Shown one piece after another: positions 1 to 5,977 of a stretch of 9,122 bases of DNA; position 1 is the stretch's first letter; each line of letters opens with the position of its first letter. A program made the position numbers and the translations under genes. The stretch comes from Tannerella sp. (GTDB taxonomy: Bacteria; Bacteroidota; Bacteroidia; Bacteroidales; Tannerellaceae), in the NCBI GenBank assembly GCA_031268395.1, contig JAIRXI010000107.1:1-9122 (forward strand), given 5' to 3'. The notes under the pieces are model-generated. The model was not told the origin of the DNA. It made no database searches and saw only the letters and a list, made by a program, of their open reading frames with translations.

Positions 1-169
1 CTGGCGGGAGGTCATATACAAACAAAAATCGGAATATCAAAACGCCCTGTTCACACAAATGCAGGGGGCTTACTTTTGAAAATTGAAAATATGACGTCTC
101 ATTATCTGCAATTTACAGACGTGAAATAATTGGTATGCCGTTTTACCGGACAGTAGTGATTCAAAACAT
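1..169. other. Gene-less left edge
   Basis: I see no supported gene here. Reading frames are short and the base composition is AT-richer than in the coding DNA further right. There is a short palindrome-like pair, ACGTCT at 94-99 and AGACGT at 117-122, and a weak 5-bp stem (CCCTG 45-49 with CAGGG 62-66); neither is enough for a functional call. The segment lies beyond the terminator that closes the minus-strand genes, so it probably belongs to the next, unseen locus. Confidence 0.5.
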
Positions 170-196
170 AAAAAAGGGTCGGAATTTCTTCCGACC
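170..196 (-). terminator. Rho-independent terminator (minus strand)
   Basis: On the minus strand an 8-bp perfect stem, GGTCGGAA with TTCCGACC (177-184 with 189-196 in plus coordinates), is closed by a GAAA tetraloop. It is followed by C and then six T residues (175-170). Stem, tetraloop and U-run in this order are the classic intrinsic terminator. It points the right way to end transcripts from sufS-rnhB, but lies about 330 bases beyond the rnhB stop codon. Confidence 0.85.
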
Positions 197-210
197 ACTC
201 GTGGCGCCAT

Positions 211-392
211 ACCCGCCCGTCCCGTTTGGGACGGAATGTTGGTAGAAAATGGAACGCAGCATAATCACCCGTCCCGGCTGGAACGGAGGAATGTGGAGGG
301 AACGCGGAATACGGCAGACTCATGCCGGGACTGTGCTTGCCCCGCCCGTCTTACCCCGCACGGGATAATGCCTTCCGCCCACATTCCGTCCC
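211..392. repeat. Three degenerate GC-rich hairpin repeats
   Basis: Three related blocks begin at about 212, 266 and 341. The first contains CCCGTCCC, a short loop and GGGACGG followed by AATG; its 7-bp stem is 217-223 with 228-234. The second (268-295) has CCCGTCCCGG then GGAACGGAGG then AATGTGG. The third (341-370) starts with the same ten bases as the first (CCCGCCCGTC) and ends CGGGATAATG. In addition GGGACGGAATGT at 228-239 has an exact 12-base inverted copy at 381-392. The blocks look like decayed copies of one small structured repeat between rnhB and its terminator. No function is assigned. Confidence 0.5.
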
Positions 393-510
393 GGAGAGAC
401 AGGCCTTTAACGAAGCAGTAACGCTGTTGAGAAAAGAGGATGCATCCGCTCAGGCAAAAAGGCGCTCAGGATCGGGGAAATACGTACCTGTTATTTGTTT
501 CGCAACCCCT

Positions 511-525
511 AATGGACATGTTGGG
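511..525 (-). repeat. 15-base motif shared with 8939-8953
   Basis: On the minus strand CCCAACATGTCCATT starts two bases after the rnhB stop codon. The identical 15 bases open the large inverted repeat at 8939-8953. Here the motif also sits in a small potential stem, AACCC (523-527) with GGGTT (504-508), overlapping the stop codon. The second half of the far inverted repeat is not found here, so this would be a solitary arm. Confidence 0.55.
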
Positions 526-526
526 T

Positions 527-1135
527 TTATTCAATGCTCCACTGTTTTTGTTGGGGCGGGAGGAGTGTAAAGCTTTTCCGGTGGAGGGGCGTAACGCCGT
601 ATTTGCGGATAGCGTCGCGGTGCGCCCGTGTGGGATAACCCTTGTTTTTTGCCAGCTGATAGGCCGGATAGACTTCGTCCAGGCGGTTCATGCAATCATC
701 GCGGTACGTCTTTGCCAGCACCGATGCTGCCGCGATACTCAGGTATTTGCCGTCGCCCCCGACCACCGTCGTATGGGGAATACCCGGGCAGGGCGTAAAA
801 CGGTTGCCGTCGATCAGCAGATGTTCGGGAACCACTTTCAGTTGTTCAATGGCGCGGTGCATAGCCAAAAAAGACGCTTGCAGAATGTTGATGCAGTCGA
901 TCTCCTCCGGCGTGGCCATACCGGTTGCCCAGGCGACAGCTTCCCGTTCGATGACGGTCCGCAGTTCATACCGTTTTTTCGCACTCAGCAGTTTGCTGTC
1001 ATTCAGGTCGGCATTATAAAAGTCCGGCGGAAGAATCACGGCCGCGGCATATACCGCGCCCGCCAGGCAACCCCGCCCGGCCTCGTCGCAGCCCGCTTCC
1101 ACGCAATCCGCTTTTAGACAGGGTAGCAGCGCCAT
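527..1135 (-). CDS. rnhB: Ribonuclease HII
   Basis: A 202-residue protein, normal for the family, that cuts the RNA strand of RNA-DNA hybrids and starts removal of ribonucleotides misincorporated in DNA. The family signature is complete. Near the N-terminus is AGCDEAGRG with metal-binding Asp17 and Glu18; LLIDGN supplies Asp109; and [10 protein letters not shown] supplies the fourth acidic residue, about Asp146. The C-terminal block with [14 protein letters not shown] and [11 protein letters not shown] is also typical. The Met start fits the family N-terminus ([10 protein letters not shown] before the first motif) and follows the sufS stop codon with no gap (TGA|ATG), so translation is probably coupled to sufS. 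Cytoplasmic. The function call is secure. Confidence 0.97.
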   Translation of the reverse strand: MALLPCLKADCVEAGCDEAGRGCLAGAVYAAAVILPPDFYNADLNDSKLLSAKKRYELRTVIEREAVAWATGMATPEEIDCINILQASFLAMHRAIEQLKVVPEHLLIDGNRFTPCPGIPHTTVVGGDGKYLSIAAASVLAKTYRDDCMNRLDEVYPAYQLAKNKGYPTRAHRDAIRKYGVTPLHRKSFTLLPPQQKQWSIE

Positions 1136-2335
1136 TCAAAACATGCCTTTAATCCGTTCGATACCCGCCATCAGTGCGTCTATTTCGTCCTTCGTGTTGT
1201 ACAGGGCAAACGAGACGCGGGCTGTCCCCTCCACGCCCAGGATCCGCATCAGCGGCTCCGCGCAGTGATGACCCGTGCGTACCGCAATCCCCAGCCGATC
1301 CAGCAGCATCCCCATGTCATACGGATGAATCTGCCCCAGGAGAAACGATATCACGCTGCTTTTTGCCGCCGCCCGCCCGAAGATTCGCGCCCCCGCGCCG
1401 TCCAGCCGCCGCGTGGCATCGTCCAGCAGAGCTTTCTCGTGGGCGGCAATGGCGTCCCATCCGAAGGATGACAGGTAGCGCAGCGCCTCCGCCAGCGCCG
1501 TACTCCCGATAAAGTCCGGCGTACCGGCCTCAAACTTGTAGGGCAGTTCATTGAAAGTCGTCTTCTCGAACGATACGGAAGCAATCATCTCGCCTCCACC
1601 CTGATATGGCGGGATGCGTTCGAGCCAGCATTCCTTGCCGTACAGCACGCCGATGCCCGTGGGAGCATAGATTTTATGTCCGGAAAAGGCGTAGAAGTCG
1701 GCGTCGAGCGCCTGCACGTCCACGGGCATGTGCGCCACGGCCTGTGCTCCGTCGACCAGCACGGGGACGTTGTGTCGACGGGCTATCCGGATCATGTCGG
1801 CCACGGGATTAACCGTCCCCAGCACGTTGGACACATGCGTGACGGCCACCAGGCGCGTCCGTTCGGTAAAGAGCTGCCCGTAAACCTCCAGCTCCGGTTC
1901 GCCCCGTTCGTTAACCGGAATCACTTTCAGTTTCATCCCCTGCAACTGCCAGGGGACGATGTTTGAATGATGTTCCATGGCCGTGACAATCACTTCGTCG
2001 CCCGGTTGCATGAAAGCCTTGCCGTAGCTCGAAGCCAGCATGTTGATCGCTTCGGTGGTGCCGCGGGTAAAGATGATTTCCGCGGCGGAGCGGGCATTCA
2101 GGAATCGCTGTACCACGAGCCGCGCATCTTCATGGGCTTCGGTAGCCTGACGGCTGAGGAAGTGTACGCCGCGGTGGATGTTTGCATTGGTGCGGTAATA
2201 GCCGCCGGTCAGTTTCTCGACCACGCAGCGCGGTTTCTGCGTCGTGGCGGCATTGTCAAGGTAGACCAGCGGTCTGCCGTATACTTCGCGCTGCAATATC
2301 GGAAAATCCGAACGGATGGAGGATATGTCTAACAT
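1136..2335 (-). CDS. sufS: Cysteine desulfurase, SufS type
   Basis: A 399-residue PLP enzyme that removes sulfur from L-cysteine, leaving alanine and an enzyme-bound persulfide for Fe-S cluster assembly. The family landmarks are present: LDNAATTQKP (26-35), NIHRGVHFLS (52-61), EHHSNIVPWQ (121-130) with the PLP-stacking His, DGAQAV (195-200), the PLP-binding Lys221 in SGHKIYAPTG, and the persulfide Cys358 in RTGHHCAEPLM. The short loop around RTGHHCAEP and the 399-residue length fit the SufS/CsdA group rather than IscS. The start (MLDISSIRSDFPIL) agrees with family N-termini. No SufB, SufC, SufD or SufE gene is in the window. It leads a two-gene unit with rnhB; its promoter was not recognised in the 171 bases upstream. 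Confidence 0.95.
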   Translation of the reverse strand: MLDISSIRSDFPILQREVYGRPLVYLDNAATTQKPRCVVEKLTGGYYRTNANIHRGVHFLSRQATEAHEDARLVVQRFLNARSAAEIIFTRGTTEAINMLASSYGKAFMQPGDEVIVTAMEHHSNIVPWQLQGMKLKVIPVNERGEPELEVYGQLFTERTRLVAVTHVSNVLGTVNPVADMIRIARRHNVPVLVDGAQAVAHMPVDVQALDADFYAFSGHKIYAPTGIGVLYGKECWLERIPPYQGGGEMIASVSFEKTTFNELPYKFEAGTPDFIGSTALAEALRYLSSFGWDAIAAHEKALLDDATRRLDGAGARIFGRAAAKSSVISFLLGQIHPYDMGMLLDRLGIAVRTGHHCAEPLMRILGVEGTARVSFALYNTKDEIDALMAGIERIKGMF

Positions 2336-2463
2336 AACGGGCTGCTTTTATTGTTTCTTTTTCCTGCGGGAACGGGTTTTCGGATTTGTGATACGGCAGG
2401 CCTTTACCTGTCCGGTCTCGCGTCCGGAAGTTCCGGCCAACGGTTTTTTTTGAGGGAAGGGGG

Positions 2464-2487
2464 GAGACTGCCTTTCCGGGCAGCCTC
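2464..2487 (-). other. Hairpin after the CoA-transferase gene, possible weak terminator
   Basis: In the minus-strand RNA a 9-bp stem (GAGGCTGCC with GGCAGTCTC, one G-U wobble) with a 6-base loop lies 19 bases after the CoA-transferase stop codon. It is followed by a C-rich stretch rather than a U-run, so it is not a standard intrinsic terminator. It may protect the 3-prime end or give partial termination ahead of sufS. The rest of the 171-base gap (2336-2506) shows no clear promoter match. Confidence 0.4.
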
Positions 2488-2506
2488 TTTCCTGTCCGTC
2501 GTCCGG

Positions 2507-3997
2507 TCAGCAGTTGCTCCAGTCAACCAGATGCATGTCGCCCCTGTCTGCCAGCGCATGATGGAAGGCAAAACAGGCTTTGAGGTCCTGCGGCGTGTGT
2601 CCGGCAACGCCTCTGTTCAAGTAGTCGTTCAGGAGCGGACGATAGTCGGGATGCACGCAATGATCAATGATGAGACGCGCCCGCTGAATGGGCGAAGTTC
2701 CGCGCAGGTCGGCCACGCCGTATTCGGAGACGATGATTTTGACGGAATGTTCGCTATGGTCAACGTGCGACACCATCGGCACGAAAGCGCTGATTTTACC
2801 GTTCTTGGCCGTCGAGGGTGTAGTGAAGACGGAAAGATAGGCGCCGCGCGTAAAGTCGCCCGAACCGCCGATCCCGTTCATCATCCGGGTACCCGAAACG
2901 TGCGTCGAGTTGATGTTCCCGAAAATATCGACTTCAAGCGCCGTGTTGATGGTGATCAGGCCCAGCCGGCGGACGACTTCGGGATTGTTGGATATTTCCT
3001 GCGGACGGAGCAGGAGTTTGTCTCTGTAGAAGTCCAGGTTCGAATACACCTCGTCCAGCGCTTCCCGGCTGAGCGTGAGCGAACAGCCGCTGGCAAACTT
3101 GACCCGCCCCTGTTTCATCAGTTTGATGACGGCGTCCTGGATCACTTCGGTATAGATGCTGAAAGGCGGGATACCTTCGTTGGCGCCCATACATTCCAGT
3201 ACGGCGTTGGCGATGTTCCCCACGCCGCTCTGAAGCGGCAGGAACGGGGCCGGGATGCGCCCGGCTTTCATTTCGCTTACCAGGAAAGCGGCCACATTGC
3301 GCCCGATGTCGACCGTTACGCTGTCGAGCGGCGTGAAAGTGCTGCCGTCCGGAGGCGTCGTCGCGTCTACCACGCCGACGATTTTCTCCGGATCGACCTT
3401 CAATACCGGCGAACCAATCCGGTCGGACGGCGTGTAGATAGGGATTTCGCGGCGGTACGGAGGATCGTCCGGCTCGTACAGGTCATGCATCCCGCGGATT
3501 GCCTTCGGGTGGAAACGGTTCAGTTCGATCAGAATCCGGTCTGCCATCCGGCAGAAAGTCGGCGAATTGCCGGCCGCGTCCGTAAGGAGGATTTCACCGT
3601 CTTCGGTCACGTCGGCCGCTTCGACGATCGCCACGTTGAGCTTGCCGAAGAAGCCGTACCGCAGGTCCTGCGCCAGGGAGGAGAGGTGAAGGTCGAAATA
3701 CTGTGCGCCGCGCGCGTTCAACAGCGCCCGCAAGTCTTTGTTCGACTGGTACGGGCTGCGGAATTTCACGGCGTTCGCACGCGCCAGTGCGCCGTCTATG
3801 CGGTCGCCCGTGGACGCACCCGTAAAAATTCCGATTTGAAAGGGATTCCCTTTTGCATGCGCTTCTTCCGCACGCCCGGCAATTGCCTGGGGAATGAGTT
3901 TGGGGCAGCCCGACGGCGTAAACCCGCTGAATCCGACACTGTCGTCGTGATTGACAAAAGTTGCTGCCTCTTCGGCAGTAATGAATTTTAAAGCCAT
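2507..3997 (-). CDS. Succinyl-CoA:acetate CoA-transferase / acetyl-CoA hydrolase family protein
   Basis: A 496-residue cytoplasmic enzyme of the acetyl-CoA hydrolase/transferase family (AarC/Cat1 group). These enzymes move CoA between acetyl-CoA, succinate and related acids through a glutamyl-CoA intermediate. The probable catalytic residue is Glu284 in FSIYTEVIQDAV. Also visible are the N-terminal FSGFTPSGCPKLIP block (23-36), the glycine-rich loop LQSGVGNIANAV (255-266), the C-terminal HVSGTRMMNGIGGSGDF block (366-382) and SEYGVADLRG (424-433). The last two strongly favour the transferase branch over a true hydrolase. In gut Bacteroidales such an enzyme could link succinate, acetate and propionate fermentation, which is an inference. 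Substrate specificity cannot be read from sequence, so no symbol is given. It has its own promoter. Confidence 0.93.
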   Translation of the reverse strand: MALKFITAEEAATFVNHDDSVGFSGFTPSGCPKLIPQAIAGRAEEAHAKGNPFQIGIFTGASTGDRIDGALARANAVKFRSPYQSNKDLRALLNARGAQYFDLHLSSLAQDLRYGFFGKLNVAIVEAADVTEDGEILLTDAAGNSPTFCRMADRILIELNRFHPKAIRGMHDLYEPDDPPYRREIPIYTPSDRIGSPVLKVDPEKIVGVVDATTPPDGSTFTPLDSVTVDIGRNVAAFLVSEMKAGRIPAPFLPLQSGVGNIANAVLECMGANEGIPPFSIYTEVIQDAVIKLMKQGRVKFASGCSLTLSREALDEVYSNLDFYRDKLLLRPQEISNNPEVVRRLGLITINTALEVDIFGNINSTHVSGTRMMNGIGGSGDFTRGAYLSVFTTPSTAKNGKISAFVPMVSHVDHSEHSVKIIVSEYGVADLRGTSPIQRARLIIDHCVHPDYRPLLNDYLNRGVAGHTPQDLKACFAFHHALADRGDMHLVDWSNC

Positions 3998-4033
3998 ATT
4001 TTTTTTAGATTACCACATAATAATTTCGCGCTG

Positions 4034-4064
4034 CAAAGATAGCAATGCAGCAACAAACGTCAAA
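4034..4064 (-). promoter_or_regulatory. Bacteroidota-type promoter for the CoA-transferase gene
   Basis: On the minus strand TTTG (4064-4061), 19 bases, then TATCTTTG (4041-4034) match the Bacteroidota sigma consensus TTTG-N19-21-TAnnTTTG at every defined base. Transcription would start near 4028, giving a leader of about 30 bases that ends in an A-run directly before the ATG at 3997. The promoter lies in the 92-base gap after the small membrane protein gene. Confidence 0.8.
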
Positions 4065-4089
4065 GCGGCAGGGCTTTTTTTTCTGAAAT

Positions 4090-4488
4090 TCAATATTTCC
4101 GGTTCAGTATTTCTGCCGAGACAAACGCTCTGCGGAAAGCGTCCCTATTCGTTAAATCCAGTTCGTCTGTCCATGCCGTTTCCTTTTCCTCCACCAAGGC
4201 CTGCATCTCTCCGTCCAACATGCGCCGGCCTTCTTCCATGCCCGGCGACAGGGAAGCGGATGAGGGCCAGCGGGATTCGGACATGGATGGAGGACTTTTC
4301 TTTTTCCGCGTCCACACCGGTGGGGGCGGCGGGGGCGACGGCTGCATTTCCTCCATCGACGGCGGCTGCGACGCAGGCGGCAGCGTTTGCTCCTGTGGCT
4401 TCTTTTTGTTCAGGTTGCCAACAAAACTGACGATGGCGACCACCAAAATCACAATATAATATAACCAGTCTCCCGTATGATTGTCCAT
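4090..4488 (-). CDS. Small membrane-anchored protein with proline-rich linker, unknown function
   Basis: A 132-residue protein of unknown function. Residues 8-24 form one hydrophobic segment (WLYYIVILVVAIVSFVG) followed by a lysine cluster, predicting a single N-terminal membrane anchor with the rest in the cytoplasm. Residues 31-70 are rich in proline, with a run of six, and look disordered. The C-terminal part (about 83-132) is charged and ends in FRRAFVSAEILNRKY; I recall similar ends in Bacteroidales proteins of unknown role. The start at 4488 (MDNHTGDW) is preferred to the upstream one at 4611, because the longer form would run through the likely promoter and into miaB. It diverges from miaB. 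Function is not assigned. Confidence 0.75.
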   Translation of the reverse strand: MDNHTGDWLYYIVILVVAIVSFVGNLNKKKPQEQTLPPASQPPSMEEMQPSPPPPPPVWTRKKKSPPSMSESRWPSSASLSPGMEEGRRMLDGEMQALVEEKETAWTDELDLTNRDAFRRAFVSAEILNRKY

Positions 4489-4514
4489 ACCATTTAATTT
4501 TTTACATTTGCGCT

Positions 4515-4546
4515 CAAAAATAGCCGTTTCTTTTGGAACAGGGAAA
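4515..4546 (-). promoter_or_regulatory. Candidate promoter for the small membrane protein gene
   Basis: The minus strand reads TTTC (4546-4543), 20 bases, TATTTTTG (4522-4515). The -7 element matches TAnnTTTG fully; the -33 element differs from TTTG at its last base. The implied transcription start near 4508 leaves a leader of about 20 bases before the ATG at 4488. For miaB on the other strand only a poor match is seen (TTTG 4507-4510, 17 bases, TTCTTTTG 4528-4535), which would overlap this one. Confidence 0.5.
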
Positions 4547-4567
4547 TTTTTGACGAAAAAAAAGAAT

Positions 4568-5932
4568 ATGAACGATCCGGATACCCTGCACGCAACGCGC
4601 AAATTATACATGGAGACTTATGGTTGCCAGATGAATGTCGCCGACAGCGAAGTCGTTGCATCCGTCATGCAGACGGACGGCTACGTGATGACGGAACGTC
4701 CGGAAGAGGCCGACGCCATTTTTGTGAATACGTGTTCGGTGCGCGACAATGCCGAACAGCGCGTGCTGGGACGCCTGCAATATTTCCAGTCGTTCCGGAA
4801 GAAAAAAAAGCGGCTGATTATCGGCGTGCTGGGCTGCATGGCCGAGCGCGTCCGGGACGAACTGATCCGGGAACACGGGGTGGACCTGGTCGCGGGGCCG
4901 GACGCTTACATGGATCTGCCGAACCTGGCCGGCGCCGTCGAGCGCGGCGAGAAGGCCATCAACGTGGAACTGTCGACGCAGGAGACCTACAGGGATGTGG
5001 TTCCGTTGAAACTGGGCGGCATCCGCATCTCCGGATATACGTCCATCATGCGCGGTTGCAACAATTTCTGTACCTACTGCATCGTCCCCTACACGCGCGG
5101 TCGCGAACGGAGCCGCGACCCGGACAGTATCCTGAATGAAGTGCGCGACATGCAGGCGCAGGGATACCGCGAAGTCACCCTGCTGGGACAGAATGTCAAT
5201 TCGTACCGCTTCGGGGCAAAGGGCCGGCATGTCGGATTCCCGCAACTGCTGGCACACGTGGCCGAAACGGTGCCGGAGATGCGCATCCGCTTCACCACCT
5301 CGCACCCGAAGGACATGAGTGACGAGACCCTGCATGTCATGGCAGCGTACCGGAACATCTGCCGTCATATCCACCTGCCGGCTCAGTCGGGCAGTTCGCG
5401 GATGCTGCAAGTGATGAACCGCAGATATACCCGCGAATGGTACCTGGAACGCATCACTGCCATCCGCCGCACGCTGCCGGACTGCGGTATTTCGACCGAC
5501 CTTTTCTGCGGCTATCATTCCGAAACGGAAGAAGATTACGAAGCGACGCTTTCGCTGATGCGCGAAGCCGGTTTCGATGCCGCCTTCCTGTTCAAATATT
5601 CCGAACGGCCGGGCACCTATGCTGCCAGACACCTGCCCGACGACGTGCCGGAAGAGGTGAAGATACGCCGCCTGCAGGGGCTGATCCGGCTGCAAAACCG
5701 ACTGTCGGAAGCCAGCAACCGCCGCGATGCCGGCAAGGTGTTCGAGACGCTGGTAGAAGGCTTTTCCAAACGCTCGCGCGAGCAAATGTTTGGCCGCACC
5801 GGACAAAACAAGGTCGTCATTTTCGACAGGCGGAATTTCAAAGTGGGACAGTATGTGCGCGTGAGAATCGAAAGCGCTACCTCCGCAACGCTTTTCGGCA
5901 CGCCGGTGGAGATCCCGGACGATGTCGCGTGA
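4568..5932 (+). CDS. miaB: tRNA-2-methylthio-N6-dimethylallyladenosine synthase (methylthiotransferase MiaB)
   Basis: A 454-residue radical-SAM enzyme that adds a methylthio group to C2 of isopentenyl-adenosine at position 37 of tRNAs reading UNN codons. The N-terminal methylthiotransferase domain has its three cluster cysteines: Cys20 (ETYGCQMNVADSE), Cys56 (NTCSVRDNAEQRV) and Cys90 (GCMAERV). The radical-SAM CxxxCxxC motif is Cys164, Cys168 and Cys171 (MRGCNNFCTYCIVPYTRGRE). A TRAM RNA-binding domain covers about 390-450. CSVRDNAEQRVLGRL and the intact TRAM domain favour MiaB over RimO or MtaB. I start at ATG 4568: the longer TTG-initiated frame would begin inside the divergent gene and add residues unlike the family. 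An A-rich leader precedes the ATG. First gene of a probable three-gene plus-strand unit. Confidence 0.97.
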   Translation: MNDPDTLHATRKLYMETYGCQMNVADSEVVASVMQTDGYVMTERPEEADAIFVNTCSVRDNAEQRVLGRLQYFQSFRKKKKRLIIGVLGCMAERVRDELIREHGVDLVAGPDAYMDLPNLAGAVERGEKAINVELSTQETYRDVVPLKLGGIRISGYTSIMRGCNNFCTYCIVPYTRGRERSRDPDSILNEVRDMQAQGYREVTLLGQNVNSYRFGAKGRHVGFPQLLAHVAETVPEMRIRFTTSHPKDMSDETLHVMAAYRNICRHIHLPAQSGSSRMLQVMNRRYTREWYLERITAIRRTLPDCGISTDLFCGYHSETEEDYEATLSLMREAGFDAAFLFKYSERPGTYAARHLPDDVPEEVKIRRLQGLIRLQNRLSEASNRRDAGKVFETLVEGFSKRSREQMFGRTGQNKVVIFDRRNFKVGQYVRVRIESATSATLFGTPVEIPDDVA

Positions 5933-5977
5933 GGGATAAAGAACTGTTTTTGCGGGAAAAACCGGAGGAATTTGAAC

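Larger units (their letters stand above)
197..526. other. Gene-less interval between rnhB and its likely terminator
   Basis: These 330 bases carry no frame that I can defend as protein-coding on either strand: the open stretches are short, low in recognisable sequence and cross the hairpin repeats. The interval holds the three degenerate repeats and, at its right end, the 15-base motif shared with the far end of the window. I see no match to the Bacteroidota promoter consensus in it on the minus strand, so a separate small RNA is not supported. If transcribed, it would be a long 3-prime untranslated region of rnhB. Confidence 0.45.

Noticed and set aside
44..69. Possible plus-strand terminator (CCCTG with CAGGG)
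   Set aside because: The stem is only 5 bp with a 12-base loop and no proper U-run, and no upstream gene is visible.
440..1117. Plus-strand frame antisense to rnhB
   Set aside because: It is a shadow of rnhB, whose catalytic acidic residues are all present on the other strand.
2425..2452. Plus-strand hairpin followed by eight T residues in the sufS upstream gap
   Set aside because: The stem is only 4 bp, the T-run is separated from it, and there is no plus-strand gene upstream to terminate.
2351..3991. Long open frame on the plus strand, antisense to the CoA-transferase gene
   Set aside because: It is a by-product of the third-position GC bias of the real gene; it has no family features, and the minus-strand protein has complete catalytic motifs.
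4489..4611. Extended N-terminus of the small membrane protein
   Set aside because: It would cover the likely promoter and the start of miaB and adds low-complexity Phe and Lys; the ATG at 4488 directly precedes the membrane helix.
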